Below are positions 35,706-45,512 of a DNA stretch of 64,000 nt, in pieces. The notes under the pieces are model-generated. The model made no database searches and was not told the origin of the DNA. It saw only the letters and a list, made by a program, of their open reading frames with translations. Every line of letters begins with the position of its first letter. Position 1 is the stretch's first letter. The DNA is taken from positions 62,001 through 126,000 of the forward strand of contig CADASL010000002.1 of NCBI GenBank assembly GCA_902790595.1, given 5' to 3'. The stretch comes from an uncultured Bacteroidales bacterium. GTDB lineage: Bacteria; Bacteroidota; Bacteroidia; Bacteroidales; SZUA-534. A program made the translations under genes and the position numbers.

Positions 35706-35942
35706 ATGTTCGCAACATTAATGCTCACTTTGGCCATTGTCGGAATAGCCTTGATTGGACTGGCTTTCAATCTGATTTTCAGAAAGAAACCATTTCCCGA
35801 AACGCACGTCGGGCACAACAAGGAAATGAAGAAACGCGGCATTATGTGCGTGAAGGCAATGGACGCGCTCGAACAGAAAAAGGCGTGGGAAAAAGAAAAC
35901 AGCAAATTCGCCAATTTGAAAATAGACAACGCATCAATTTAA
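35706..35942 (+). CDS. Small single-pass membrane protein
   Basis: 78 residues. An N-terminal membrane helix (LMLTLAIVGIALIGLAFNLIF) is followed by FRKKPFPETHVGHNKEMKKRGIMC, a motif I recall in other short Bacteroidales membrane proteins, and a charged helix. It starts three bases after the kinase gene and 17 before pepC. No function is known; real by position, codon use and the conserved-looking motif. Confidence 0.7.
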   Translation: MFATLMLTLAIVGIALIGLAFNLIFRKKPFPETHVGHNKEMKKRGIMCVKAMDALEQKKAWEKENSKFANLKIDNASI

Positions 35943-35959
35943 CCAATAAATATCACTAA

Positions 35960-37159
35960 ATGAAACCATTACAACTTTACACCACGGCCGCTCTGACATT
36001 GGTTGCTGGAATCGGGGCAACAGAGGCAGCGGCACAAGAGAAGGCAAAAATCGACTCGATTTACAACTTTGAAATAAAGGTTGACCTGCCGACAACTTCA
36101 GTCAAAAATCAGTATAAATCAGGTACTTGCTGGTCGTTTTCGGGACTTTCGTTCATTGAGTCGGAACTGCTGCGCGAGAAAAAAGGCGAGTACGACCTGG
36201 CCGAAATGTTCATTGTGAACCGCGACTACCACAACCGCGCCATCGACTTCGTGCGTTGGAACGGCTCGAAGAAATTCGGGGCGGGCGCCGAAGGCTGCAA
36301 CGTTTTCAACCGCATCAGCGAGTACGGAATTGTTCCGCAATCGGCCTACAACGGGCTCAACTACGGGTCGGACAAGCATATGAACAACGAAATGGACGCG
36401 GCGCTGAAGGCTTACATCGAGGCCATCATCGAGAATCCGAACGGCAAACTCTCGACTGCGTGGCTTTCGGGTTTCGACGGCATTCTGACCGCCTACCTTG
36501 GCGAGATTCCCGAATCGTTTGAATATGAGGGCAAAAAATACACCCCGATTGAATTCCGCGACAAGTTGGGAATCAAATCGGAAGATTACATCGAGTTTAC
36601 ATCGCTCACGCACCACCCGCTTTACTCGCGGTTCATTATGGAAGTTGAGGACAACTGGGAACTGGGCGAGGTTTACAATGTGTCGCTCGACGAACTGACC
36701 GACATCGCGTTCAGCGCTCTTGACAACGGCTACACCGTGCTCTGGGGCGGCGACGTTTCGGAAAAAGGATTCTCTTGGAACGACGGAATCGCCATTGTGC
36801 CCGACTTGAGCGAGGAAGATATGCAGGGCACCGACCGCAAGAGATTCAATCAGGACGGCAAGAAGAAAAAATCGAAACTGTTCAACGAAGTGGTGCCCGA
36901 AAAGGCCATCACCGCAGAAATGCGTCAGGCGGCTTTCGACAATTTTGAGACCACCGACGACCACGGAATGCACATAACTGGCTATCTGACAGACAAAAAC
37001 GGCACTCGCTACTTCAAGGTGAAAAACTCGTGGGACACCACAAATCCGTTCGACGGCTATATTTATATGTCGGAAAACTTCTACCGTTACAAGACACTGT
37101 CAGTGGTAGTGCACAAGAACGCCGTGCCAAACGACATCAAGAAAAAACTGAAACTCTGA
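35960..37159 (+). CDS. C1B family aminopeptidase (bleomycin hydrolase/PepC type), secreted
   Basis: 399 residues. A Sec signal (TTAALTLVAGIGATEAAAQ) makes it periplasmic. Papain-like catalytic residues are Cys57 in YKSGTCWSFSG, the His in DDHGMHITGYL and the Asn in FKVKNSWD. The insert regions match the bleomycin hydrolase subfamily, whose hexamers trim peptides from the N-terminus. The secreted form is usual in Bacteroidales. It precedes lgt by 12 bases. Confidence 0.93.
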   Translation: MKPLQLYTTAALTLVAGIGATEAAAQEKAKIDSIYNFEIKVDLPTTSVKNQYKSGTCWSFSGLSFIESELLREKKGEYDLAEMFIVNRDYHNRAIDFVRWNGSKKFGAGAEGCNVFNRISEYGIVPQSAYNGLNYGSDKHMNNEMDAALKAYIEAIIENPNGKLSTAWLSGFDGILTAYLGEIPESFEYEGKKYTPIEFRDKLGIKSEDYIEFTSLTHHPLYSRFIMEVEDNWELGEVYNVSLDELTDIAFSALDNGYTVLWGGDVSEKGFSWNDGIAIVPDLSEEDMQGTDRKRFNQDGKKKKSKLFNEVVPEKAITAEMRQAAFDNFETTDDHGMHITGYLTDKNGTRYFKVKNSWDTTNPFDGYIYMSENFYRYKTLSVVVHKNAVPNDIKKKLKL

Positions 37160-37171
37160 TAGATATACCGA

Positions 37172-38035
37172 ATGAACCTTCTGTCAATCATCTGGAATCC
37201 CGACCCGATTTGGTTTCACATCGGCAATGTAAGTTTCCGCTACTACTCGATTTTATATGTGGCTGGACTGGTTGCTGCCTACTTCATTATCAACAAGTTG
37301 GTGATGCGTGAGGGCAAACCGCGCGAGTTCATCGACAAGTTCACGTGGTTCATCATTATCGGCCTGATTATTGGCGCGCGCGTGGGCCACTGCCTGTTCT
37401 ACGAGCCTGGCTACTACCTGCACCACATTACCGAAATGCTGCTGCCGATAAAACAAATGGCCGACGGCAGTTGGAAGTTTATTGGCTATCAAGGACTTGC
37501 AAGCCACGGTGGCGCCATCGGCATTCTGGCGGCGCTATACTTTTTCTGCCGCCGCTACAAAGTTGAATATCTTTGGATTGCCGACCGCCTGGTAATGCCC
37601 GTTCCGCTGGTCGGCGTGTTTATCCGCTTCGGCAACTTTATGAATTCAGAAATTGTTGGGCAGCCCACGCAAAGCGACTGGGGCATTGTGTTTCAACGAG
37701 TTGATATGCTGCCGCGACACCCGTCGCAACTCTACGAGGCCATCTGCTACCTGATAATTTTCGGCGTTCTGCTGTGGTACTACCACAAGAATTTCGGCAA
37801 CCTTGTCAACGGCAAGATTTTCGGACTGTTCCTGATTCTCGTCTTCTCGGCGCGATTCTTCATTGAGTTCGGCAAGGAAGTGCAGGAAGAATTTGAAGAG
37901 GCAATGGCGCTCGATATGGGGCAATTGCTGAGTTTGCCGTTCATCGCGCTGGGCGTTTGGCTGTTCTTTTTCAGGAAACCGAAAACCGACGCAAAACCCG
38001 CTTCGGACACCAATAAACCATCGGCGAAGAAATGA
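37172..38035 (+). CDS. lgt: Prolipoprotein diacylglyceryl transferase
   Basis: 287 residues with seven membrane segments. Family motifs are SHGGAIGIL (key HGG) and the signature GRFGNFMNSEIVGQPT, here FIRFGNFMNSEIVGQ, plus RHPSQLYEA. Lgt transfers diacylglycerol from phosphatidylglycerol to the lipobox Cys of prolipoproteins in the inner membrane, and so serves the many lipoproteins in this window. Its stop overlaps the start of the GH5 lipoprotein gene (ATGA). The C-terminus has a charged tail of about 25 residues. Confidence 0.96.
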   Translation: MNLLSIIWNPDPIWFHIGNVSFRYYSILYVAGLVAAYFIINKLVMREGKPREFIDKFTWFIIIGLIIGARVGHCLFYEPGYYLHHITEMLLPIKQMADGSWKFIGYQGLASHGGAIGILAALYFFCRRYKVEYLWIADRLVMPVPLVGVFIRFGNFMNSEIVGQPTQSDWGIVFQRVDMLPRHPSQLYEAICYLIIFGVLLWYYHKNFGNLVNGKIFGLFLILVFSARFFIEFGKEVQEEFEEAMALDMGQLLSLPFIALGVWLFFFRKPKTDAKPASDTNKPSAKK

Positions 38036-38991
38036 GATTGACTGGCAAAATATTGACAATCATTGCTTTTTCAATTTTGTTGACAGGGTGCGCCAAGCAA
38101 CCGCAAACACCTATGTGCCAACCACTTGCCGTGAATGGAAAATTCCTGACAAACGCCAATGGCGACACCGTTGTGCTGCGCGGCGTGAGTTACGGCTGGT
38201 CGAACTGGTGGCCGCAATACTACAACGCCGAAAGCGTCGGTTGGCTCAAAAACGACTGGCACTGCTCGGTGGTGCGGGCGGCAATGGGCGTTGAGCCGTG
38301 GGGCTCTTATCTTCACAACCCCGACAAATCGGTAAAACTGATTGAATCGGTGATTGAAGGCGCCATAAAATCAGGCATTTACGTAATAGTTGACTGGCAC
38401 GCGCACGGAATCCACACCGCTGAAGCGAAACAGTTTTTCGGCACAATAGCCACCAAATACGCCGATTGCCCAAACATTATTTGGGAAATTTACAACGAGC
38501 CTGTTTTCCAACCGTGGGACGCTGTGCGCGACTATGCCGAGCAGATTATCGACACCATCCGCACACATAGCCAAAACGTGATTCTGGTGGGCAGCCCGCA
38601 TTGGGACCAAGACCTTAACCTTGTGGCAGACAACCCGATACGCGACCGCGAGAACATTATGTACACAATGCACTTTTACGCCGCCACCCACAAAGATAGC
38701 CTGCGAAACCGCTACGACAGTGCGCTGACGGCAGGTCTGCCGATATTTGTCTCGGAATCGGCCTGCTGCGAGGCCAACGGCAACGGCGTAATCGACCTTG
38801 ACGAGTGGAATACTTGGCTTAACTGGTGCGAAACCAATAAGATAAGTTGGGTAACGTGGTCAATTTCGTCGAAAGAGGAAACGTGCTCAATGCTGCTGCC
38901 GACGGCAAGCAACACTGGCAACTGGACCGACGCCGACCTTCGCGAAAGCGGCAAACTGACGAGAGATAAAATTAGAGAACTAAATAATTGA
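38032..38991 (+). CDS. GH5 family glycosidase (cellulase-like) lipoprotein
   Basis: 319 residues. The signal ends in LLTGCA, a lipobox. The (beta/alpha)8 fold shows LRGVSYGWSNWWPQYY, VIVDWHAH, the acid/base Glu156 in IWEIYNEP, HFYAATH, and the nucleophile Glu242 in FVSESACCEANG. The pattern fits GH5 subfamily 2 endoglucanases. It is only one catalytic domain, with no binding module, and is translationally coupled to lgt, far from the other glycosidase genes. Confidence 0.93.
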   Translation: MRLTGKILTIIAFSILLTGCAKQPQTPMCQPLAVNGKFLTNANGDTVVLRGVSYGWSNWWPQYYNAESVGWLKNDWHCSVVRAAMGVEPWGSYLHNPDKSVKLIESVIEGAIKSGIYVIVDWHAHGIHTAEAKQFFGTIATKYADCPNIIWEIYNEPVFQPWDAVRDYAEQIIDTIRTHSQNVILVGSPHWDQDLNLVADNPIRDRENIMYTMHFYAATHKDSLRNRYDSALTAGLPIFVSESACCEANGNGVIDLDEWNTWLNWCETNKISWVTWSISSKEETCSMLLPTASNTGNWTDADLRESGKLTRDKIRELNN

Positions 38992-39018
38992 AAATAAGAA
39001 TATTAAACTGATAAAACT

Positions 39019-39489
39019 ATGGCAAAAGAACTTCTTTACGTAAACTTGAACTACATTCATCACGTGCTATCGCCGAAAACACGCGTTATGACAATGGTTT
39101 CGGGCGTTGCACTGATTGGCGTGGGCATTTGGTGCGCAGTGGGTTTCGCTGGCAATTGGGCGGCACTCGCAAGCGGCGTGCTGAACATAGTTGTCGGCGG
39201 ATTGGCTTTCTTCTTCTCGTTCAGGCATTTACCTTCGTTTGCAAAGAAATTCATCCGCTTGTCGGAAAGTTCGATAAAGGTTAAAAACGCGTGGTTCATT
39301 CCGCGCCGCAAGTTCTGCTGGGAAGACATCGAGAAAATCGAAATCACCCGCGAGCACCTGAAAATCACAACCGACTACTCGAGCAAAACCAAGGTTTTCG
39401 ACATTATGGGCGTGTCGTACGAGGACTACAACGTGCTGCACAAACAGATTGTGGACAACTGCCTTGAGCGCAACATTGATATGATTTAA
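39019..39489 (+). CDS. Membrane protein with PH-like domain
   Basis: 156 residues. Two membrane helices (MVSGVALIGVGIWCAVGF and SGVLNIVVGGLAFFFSF) precede a short beta-rich domain: IRLSESSIKVKNAWFIPRRKFCWEDIEKIEI, of which SESSIKVKN and WEDIEKIEI are the bacterial PH-domain pattern. Function unknown. It is downstream of GH5 by 27 bases. Confidence 0.7.
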   Translation: MAKELLYVNLNYIHHVLSPKTRVMTMVSGVALIGVGIWCAVGFAGNWAALASGVLNIVVGGLAFFFSFRHLPSFAKKFIRLSESSIKVKNAWFIPRRKFCWEDIEKIEITREHLKITTDYSSKTKVFDIMGVSYEDYNVLHKQIVDNCLERNIDMI

Positions 39490-39518
39490 GCGCGCAAACC
39501 ACTCATTTTCAGCATAGA

Positions 39519-40322
39519 ATGATTTGCTATTTTTCGGGAACGGGCAACTCAATGTGGGTTGCGCAAACAGTGGCGGCACGCTTTGGCGACAACCGCCTGA
39601 CCGATATGGCCGACGCCGTGGTAAGCGGTAACAATCTGAAATTCAGTCTTTCGGAAGGCGAGCGATTGGGATTTGTGTTCCCCGTTCATTCGTGGGGAAT
39701 TCCGTGGATTGTGCGCCGATTCATTAAGAAAATGTCCGTCAGCAACTACGACAACCAACTGATTTACTGCATTCTAACCTGTGGCGACGACTGCGGACTG
39801 ACCAACCGAATGTTGCTGAAACTTTTCCGTCGCAAGGGCTGGCAGTGCCGCCACATCTACTCGGTGCAAATGCCCAACACCTACGTGGTTTTCCCTGGCT
39901 TCGACGCCGACCCCGCTGAACTTGAGCAGAAAAAAACGACCGAAGCCGTTGGTACGCTTGATAAAATTATAGCGGCCATCGAGTCGGACTCACCCATCGA
40001 CTGCTATCTGCAAAAAGGGCAGCAGTTTCTGAAATCGCGCATCATCTACCCGCTTTTCTGCCGTTTTGCAATGAGCAGCAAGCCTTTCCGCACCACCGAC
40101 AAATGCATCGGGTGCGGCGTCTGCGTCAAAAACTGCCCAACCCACAACATCAGGCTTGAAAACGGCCGCCCCGTCTGGGCCAACAACTGCACACAATGCT
40201 TGAGTTGCCTGCACCGCTGCCCGCAAACGGCCATCGAGTATGGAAAACAATCGATTGGAAAGGGACGGTATTATTATGGGAAAAGAAAAGATTCGCAACA
40301 AACAAGTCACGAATCTAATTGA
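39519..40322 (+). CDS. EFR1 family ferrodoxin (flavodoxin + 2[4Fe-4S])
   Basis: 267 residues. The N-terminal flavodoxin-like domain begins ICYFSGTGNSMWVAQ, the FMN phosphate loop. Near residue 190 come two ferredoxin clusters, CIGCGVCVKNCP and CTQCLSCLHRCP, each with the CxxCxxCxxxCP pattern. EFR1 proteins are predicted electron carriers of anaerobes with unknown partners. It ends the plus-strand run and faces def across a shared terminator. Confidence 0.92.
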   Translation: MICYFSGTGNSMWVAQTVAARFGDNRLTDMADAVVSGNNLKFSLSEGERLGFVFPVHSWGIPWIVRRFIKKMSVSNYDNQLIYCILTCGDDCGLTNRMLLKLFRRKGWQCRHIYSVQMPNTYVVFPGFDADPAELEQKKTTEAVGTLDKIIAAIESDSPIDCYLQKGQQFLKSRIIYPLFCRFAMSSKPFRTTDKCIGCGVCVKNCPTHNIRLENGRPVWANNCTQCLSCLHRCPQTAIEYGKQSIGKGRYYYGKRKDSQQTSHESN

Positions 40323-40353
40323 CAATCTGGGCCTTACCCCTTAGAAATCAAAA

Positions 40354-40386
40354 TAAAAATGGGATTGAACCACAACCCCATTTTTT
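40354..40386. terminator. Bidirectional terminator between EFR1 gene and def
   Basis: AAAAATGGG and CCCATTTTTT arms give a stem with an A-run on one side and a T-run on the other, placed between two convergent genes. Confidence 0.75.
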
Positions 40387-40388
40387 AT

Positions 40389-40946
40389 CTACTTATTATT
40401 CAAAATCTTATATCTCGCTGTCGCCTTGCCCTTAATCATAGCGTTCAGTTTGCCGCCAAGCATCCGACGGCGGATTGGTGAAATGTGGTCGGTGAAGACT
40501 TTGCCGTCGAGATGGTCGAGTTCGTGCTGCGAGATGCGGGCGCGCATACCATCCCAAACTTCCTGATGCTCAACGAAATTCTCATCAAAATAGCGGATTT
40601 CGACCTTGTCGGGACGCCAGACATCCTCGCTGATCCCTGGCAAACTCAAGCAGCCCTCGTTGAACTTAACTTCCTCATCTGTCGGAAAATCCAAAATTTC
40701 AGGGTTGATGAGCGTACGCTTGAAATCCTTGCAGGCTGGTTCGTCATCGGCAAAAGGCGTTGCATCAATGATGACCAAACGAAGGCTCTGCCCCACCTGC
40801 GGGGCGGCCAAGCCAACACCCTCGGCGGCGGCCAAAGTGTCGTACATACTGGCTATCAACTCTTTAAGACCTTCCTGGTCTTTGGTCACTGGCTGCGCTT
40901 TCTTGCGCAGAATCGGATTGCCGTAAACTGTTATCGGTAGTATCAT
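40389..40946 (-). CDS. def: Peptide deformylase
   Basis: 185 residues, standard length. All three motifs are present: GVGLAAPQVG, EGCLSLPGI (metal Cys) and QHELDHLDG (metal His pair and catalytic Glu). It removes the formyl group from new proteins. The ATG overlaps the ruvX stop (ATGA), so def is the last gene of the glmM-like, ruvX, def operon. Confidence 0.97.
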   Translation of the reverse strand: MILPITVYGNPILRKKAQPVTKDQEGLKELIASMYDTLAAAEGVGLAAPQVGQSLRLVIIDATPFADDEPACKDFKRTLINPEILDFPTDEEVKFNEGCLSLPGISEDVWRPDKVEIRYFDENFVEHQEVWDGMRARISQHELDHLDGKVFTDHISPIRRRMLGGKLNAMIKGKATARYKILNNK

Positions 40947-41362
40947 TTTCGTTGTTTTTGTTCCATATACGATTGCAGGATGATTGTCGCACTCACAGTG
41001 TCAATCAATGCTTTATCCTGTCTTTGTTTCTTTTTCAAGCCGCCGTCAATCATCGATTGGAAAGCGATTTTCGACGTGAACCTCTCATCAACCATCTCAA
41101 CTGGCGTTTGCGGAAATTCTTCCGCAAGTTTCTTGACAAACGGCCGAATATACTGCATTGATTCCGAATCGGTTGCATCTAAATGTTTGGCATAGCCGAC
41201 CACAAACGTGTCAACCTGTTCCTTCTGCGTGTACTGCTTCAGAAAATCCATCAGTTCGGCTGCTGGCACGGTTTTCAAGCCTGTGGCAATGATTTGCAGC
41301 GTGTCGGTCACAGCAATTCCGCAGCGTTTGCGGCCATAGTCGATGGCTAGTATCCGTCCCAA
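40943..41362 (-). CDS. ruvX: Putative pre-16S rRNA nuclease / Holliday junction resolvase YqgF (RuvX)
   Basis: 139 residues. The RNase H-like fold begins GRILAIDYGRKRCGIAVTD with the catalytic Asp, and continues with VVGYAKHLD, FVKKLAEEF, VDERFTS and the final IDTVSATIILQSYM. The start is TTG at 41362: it gives the exact family N-terminus, and no ATG is near. It directly abuts the upstream stop and overlaps def by four bases. Confidence 0.95.
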   Translation of the reverse strand: MGRILAIDYGRKRCGIAVTDTLQIIATGLKTVPAAELMDFLKQYTQKEQVDTFVVGYAKHLDATDSESMQYIRPFVKKLAEEFPQTPVEMVDERFTSKIAFQSMIDGGLKKKQRQDKALIDTVSATIILQSYMEQKQRK

Positions 41363-42757
41363 TCAGATTCCTGCTATTTGTTTGATTTCAGCCATTATAC
41401 GTTGAGCCAATGCATCGGCCGACTGCTCGTTTTTGCTCTCGGCGTAGATGCGGATAATCGGCTCGGTGTTCGACTTGCGCAGATGAACCCACTCGGTCGG
41501 GAAGTCGATTTTCACACCATCAATATCGTTAACTCGCTCATTTGCATAACGTTTCTTCATTTCAGCCAACACAGCATCAACATTCACTGCTGGTGTGAGT
41601 TGGATTTTGTTTTTCGATATGAAATAAGCAGGATATTTGGCGCGCAACTCCGATGTTTTGCACTGACTTTTAGCCAGATGCGTCAGGAACAGAGCAATGC
41701 CGACCAACGCGTCGCGGCCGTAGTGCAATTCGGGATAAATGACTCCGCCGTTGCCCTCGCCACCAATTATTGCGTTGGTTTCCTTCATTTTAGCAACAAC
41801 ATTCACCTCTCCCACCGCTGCAGCCGAATATTGTCCGCCGCGCTGCTCGGTCACGTCGCGCAAAGCACGTGTGCTCGACAGGTTCGAAACGGTATTGCCC
41901 TTGGTGTGGCTCAGCACGTAGTCGGCCACCGACACCAGCGTGTACTCCTCGCCAAACATCGAACCGTCCTCGCAAACAATGGCCAGACGGTCGACATCAG
42001 GGTCAACCACAAAGCCCACATCGGCCTTCTGCTCACGCATTGCAGCCGAAATCTGCCCCAGATTCTCGGGAAGTGGCTCGGGAGTGTGGAAGAAATTGCC
42101 AGTCGGCTCGGTGTTCAAGCCAACAACGTTGGTAACTCCCAGAGCCTTAAACAGTTCGGGCAGAATAAGTCCGCCAACCGAATTGATTGAATCGAACACA
42201 ACTTTGAAATTCGCCTTGCGGATAGCATCAACGTCAACAAGCGGTAAATCAACCACTTGCGCAACGTGCTTAGCATTGAACGTCAGGTCTTGCTCAATAT
42301 GGCCCAACGAATCGACATCGACGAATGTATATAACTCTTTTTCAGCAATTTCAAGAACTCGATTACCCTCTGCTGCACTTAAAAACTCACCGTTGCGGTT
42401 GAGCAACTTCAATGCGTTCCACTGCTTGGGGTTGTGGCTGGCCGTCAGAATCAGTCCGCCATCGGCATTGTGGTGAGTAACAGCAAGTTCGGTTGTCGGC
42501 GTAGTGGCAAGGTCGATGTCGATAACATCCATACCCATACTCACGAGCGTGCCCAAAACAATGTGCGACACCATAGTGCCCGAAATGCGGGCATCGCGGC
42601 CAACGACAATGCGCAGGCGATTTTTTCCTGCGTTCTGCTCCTTCACCCACTGCGAGTAAGCGGCAGTGAATTTGACAATATCTATCGGGCTCAAACCCTC
42701 GCCCACCTTGTCTCCGATGGTTCCTCGGATTCCTGAAATTGATTTTATAAGGCTCAT
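41363..42757 (-). CDS. glmM: Phosphoglucosamine mutase (GlmM-like alpha-D-phosphohexomutase)
   Basis: 464 residues from ATG at 42757, chosen because SLIKSISGIRGTIGD is the family start; an upstream in-frame extension has no similarity. Features are the phosphoserine loop TASHNPKQWNALK, the metal-binding loop DPDVDRLAI, the sugar-binding GEGNGGVIYPE and the phosphate-binding RKSNTEPIIRIYAES. It interconverts glucosamine-6- and -1-phosphate for peptidoglycan and LPS precursors. It heads an operon with ruvX and def. Confidence 0.94.
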   Translation of the reverse strand: MSLIKSISGIRGTIGDKVGEGLSPIDIVKFTAAYSQWVKEQNAGKNRLRIVVGRDARISGTMVSHIVLGTLVSMGMDVIDIDLATTPTTELAVTHHNADGGLILTASHNPKQWNALKLLNRNGEFLSAAEGNRVLEIAEKELYTFVDVDSLGHIEQDLTFNAKHVAQVVDLPLVDVDAIRKANFKVVFDSINSVGGLILPELFKALGVTNVVGLNTEPTGNFFHTPEPLPENLGQISAAMREQKADVGFVVDPDVDRLAIVCEDGSMFGEEYTLVSVADYVLSHTKGNTVSNLSSTRALRDVTEQRGGQYSAAAVGEVNVVAKMKETNAIIGGEGNGGVIYPELHYGRDALVGIALFLTHLAKSQCKTSELRAKYPAYFISKNKIQLTPAVNVDAVLAEMKKRYANERVNDIDGVKIDFPTEWVHLRKSNTEPIIRIYAESKNEQSADALAQRIMAEIKQIAGI

Positions 42758-42871
42758 ATTTATTAAATTTATATGCGTTTTTAAAGACGTGCAAAAATAG
42801 ACTTTTTTGTTTGGAACCGACAAATTTTCAACCATCAAGCCGCTACAGATGTTTTCGCTTATACATTTTTC

Positions 42872-42879
42872 TATTTTTG
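42872..42879 (+). promoter_or_regulatory. -7 element of the GH31-led cluster
   Basis: TATTTTTG ends seven bases before the first ATG (42887), so transcription would start at or near that codon. Confidence 0.6.
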
Positions 42880-42886
42880 CTGAAAA

Positions 42887-45487
42887 ATGTATACAATGAA
42901 AAAGCTTTTCTTCACGTTTCTAATCACTTCGGCGATTTTTGGCGCCACATCGTGCGTCCGCCATCAGGTAACATCAATCTCGCTCGACGGCGATGTGGCC
43001 ACCATCGGAATGCGCGATGGTAAACTGATATTGAAAGCGTTGGACGACAATGCGTTGCGGGTAAAATTCCAAACCAAGCCCACGCAGTCGCTGCCCGAGT
43101 GGATTTACGTTGAAAACGATAAAAAGTCTCAAATGAAAGTGAACGACTACGCCAACCTGATTGTGGTGACGCTTCCGCAGATGTCGGCGAAGATTGACAA
43201 GACAACCGCCAGAATCAGTTTTTATGATGCCGATGGCAATTTGATTCTCAATGAATTAAGTCGTAGCGTTGAGGCCGACTCGGTGCAAGACCGCGCCACA
43301 TTCAATGTTACAGAAACGTTCGATTCGCCAGCCGATGAGCATCTTTACGGACTTGGCCAGTTTCAGGACGGCTACCTTGACGTACGCCAGTTGCCACGCC
43401 GCCTGACGCAGGTTAACACGCAGATTTCCATACCGTTTGTGCTGTCGAGCAAGGGCTACGGACTGCTTTGGAACAATTATGGCCTGACCAACTTCAACAT
43501 TCCTGCCGACAGCGTTTCCTTGACAAAGAAAAACGTTGAAAGTGAAGCAGTTGAAGTTGATGTAACGACAACCGAAGGTACCCGCCGTGAGCGCCGTGAG
43601 AACAACCGCTTTGAAGCGACAGTTGAGATTGCCGAAAGCGGTCGCTACGCACTGCTGCTCGATGTTGGGCAGTCGATGGCGCGCCGGCACAATTTACAGA
43701 TTGACGGACAGACAGTTATGGAAATTCGTAACGTTTGGTTGCCGCCAACATCGTCCACAATTGTCGAACTTGAAAAAGGCACGCACACACTTGCCGCCGA
43801 ACTCACTGGAAACGACCGCCCAGTGGTATGGTATCAACTTGTAACAAACTCAACCACATACAATTCGCCAGTGGCCGACGGCATTGATTACACTGTTTTT
43901 GCCGGCTCGGCCGACGCCGTGATTGCCGCCTACCGCGCCGTAACCGGCCCCGCACCGTTGATGCCGCGCTGGGCTCTGGGTTACATCCACTGCCGTGAGC
44001 GGTTCCACTCGCAGTCAGAAATCATCGGCACGGCCCGCGAGTTCCGCCGCCGCCAGATTCCGATGGACGTGATTGTGCAGGACTGGCAATATTGGGGCCG
44101 CTACGGCTGGAACGCGATGCGCTTTGACGAAGCCTTCTACCCGAACCCGAAAAAACTTGTTGACGACTTGCACAAAATCGGCGCAAGGCTGATGATTTCG
44201 GTGTGGTCGAAGATTGATGAGAATTCTGAAGTGGGCAAAATGGCCACCGAGCAAGGGCACTATATCAAAAACACGTCGTGGATTGACTTTTTCGACAACG
44301 ATGCGGCAAAATTCTACTGGGAAAACTTCAGCAGCCGCCTACTCAAGCCATACGGCATCGACGCTTGGTGGCAGGACGCAACCGAGCCCGAGAACGACGA
44401 CCTTGTGGGCCGCCGTGTGATGAAGGGCACGCTACCAGGCGAGATGGTGCGCAACATCTACCCGAATATGGTAAATAAAACTGTGTATGAAGGACTTATG
44501 AACGATGACCCCGACCGCCGTCCGCTCATTCTCACTCGCAGCGGCTTTGCCGGAATCCACCGCTACGGCTCGGCATTGTGGTCGGGCGATGTGGGCAACG
44601 ATTGGGAAACATTGCGTCGTCAAATTGTTGGCGGACTGGGGCTTATGGCTGCCGGACACCCGTGGTGGACATACGATGCCGGTGGATTCTTCCGTCCGTT
44701 CGACCAATATAAAAATGCTGATTACCAAGAATGTATGTTGCGTTGGATTCAAACCGCCACGTTCTTGCCGATGATGCGCGTGCACGGCTATATGAGCGAC
44801 ACCGAAATTTGGCGTTATGGCCGCGAGACAGAGCGCATCGCCGCCAATGCCATCCGTTTGCGTTACAGTTTGTTACCTTACATTTACTCGCAGGCTGCGG
44901 CCGTCACCGAAGGTGGCACTCTGATGCGTCCGCTGGTGATGGATTTTGCAGCTGACTCAACTGCGCTCTGCCAGCAAACCGAATTTATGTTCGGCCCGGC
45001 ACTGCTTGTATGCCCGATTATCGAGCCAAAATGCTCGCAGACTGATGTTTATCTGCCGCAAAACGAAAGCGGCTGGTACAATTTCGCCACTGGCGAGCAT
45101 CTTGCAGGCGGACAGACAGTTAGCGTCCCGGTCAACCTTGAAGCCATTCCGGTTTTTGCACGCGCAGGCAGCATTCTGCCGCAATGCAAACCCGCCAAAT
45201 CGACCAGCAATATCGATTATAAGAAATTGGATATCACCATTTTCCCGAAGGCTGACGCCACATTCACACTATACGAAGACGAAGGCTCGAACAACGATTA
45301 CCTGAAAGGCCAATCGTCTGAAATACAATTTGTTTGGAACGATGCTGCGCGCTCACTGACCATTAGCGAGCGCAAAGGTGAGTTTGCCGGAATGCCCGAA
45401 AAACGCACTTTCAACGTGAAAATTGCGGGAACAGACATCGCGCAAAGCGTTGAATATGAAGGGAAAGAAACTATCATTAAACTATAA
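42887..45487 (+). CDS. GH31 alpha-xylosidase/alpha-glucosidase lipoprotein with PA14-like insert
   Basis: 866 residues from ATG 42887; ATG 42896 is a good alternative given the promoter position. The signal runs to GATSCV, a lipobox. After an N-terminal beta-sandwich, residues about 215-330 form an inserted PA14-like domain (ESGRYALLLDVGQSM, VWYQLVTNSTTY). The catalytic barrel has VIVQDWQYWGRYGWN, the nucleophile Asp497 in DAWWQDATEPE and the acid/base Asp in LWSGDVGNDWE. This layout, with PA14 insert, matches Bacteroides xyloglucan alpha-xylosidases, so alpha-xylosidase is the leading guess. It starts the enzyme cluster and is 25 bases upstream of an esterase gene. Confidence 0.94.
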   Translation: MYTMKKLFFTFLITSAIFGATSCVRHQVTSISLDGDVATIGMRDGKLILKALDDNALRVKFQTKPTQSLPEWIYVENDKKSQMKVNDYANLIVVTLPQMSAKIDKTTARISFYDADGNLILNELSRSVEADSVQDRATFNVTETFDSPADEHLYGLGQFQDGYLDVRQLPRRLTQVNTQISIPFVLSSKGYGLLWNNYGLTNFNIPADSVSLTKKNVESEAVEVDVTTTEGTRRERRENNRFEATVEIAESGRYALLLDVGQSMARRHNLQIDGQTVMEIRNVWLPPTSSTIVELEKGTHTLAAELTGNDRPVVWYQLVTNSTTYNSPVADGIDYTVFAGSADAVIAAYRAVTGPAPLMPRWALGYIHCRERFHSQSEIIGTAREFRRRQIPMDVIVQDWQYWGRYGWNAMRFDEAFYPNPKKLVDDLHKIGARLMISVWSKIDENSEVGKMATEQGHYIKNTSWIDFFDNDAAKFYWENFSSRLLKPYGIDAWWQDATEPENDDLVGRRVMKGTLPGEMVRNIYPNMVNKTVYEGLMNDDPDRRPLILTRSGFAGIHRYGSALWSGDVGNDWETLRRQIVGGLGLMAAGHPWWTYDAGGFFRPFDQYKNADYQECMLRWIQTATFLPMMRVHGYMSDTEIWRYGRETERIAANAIRLRYSLLPYIYSQAAAVTEGGTLMRPLVMDFAADSTALCQQTEFMFGPALLVCPIIEPKCSQTDVYLPQNESGWYNFATGEHLAGGQTVSVPVNLEAIPVFARAGSILPQCKPAKSTSNIDYKKLDITIFPKADATFTLYEDEGSNNDYLKGQSSEIQFVWNDAARSLTISERKGEFAGMPEKRTFNVKIAGTDIAQSVEYEGKETIIKL

Positions 45488-45512
45488 ACACTAAACTTTA
45501 ATCGGAATAAAA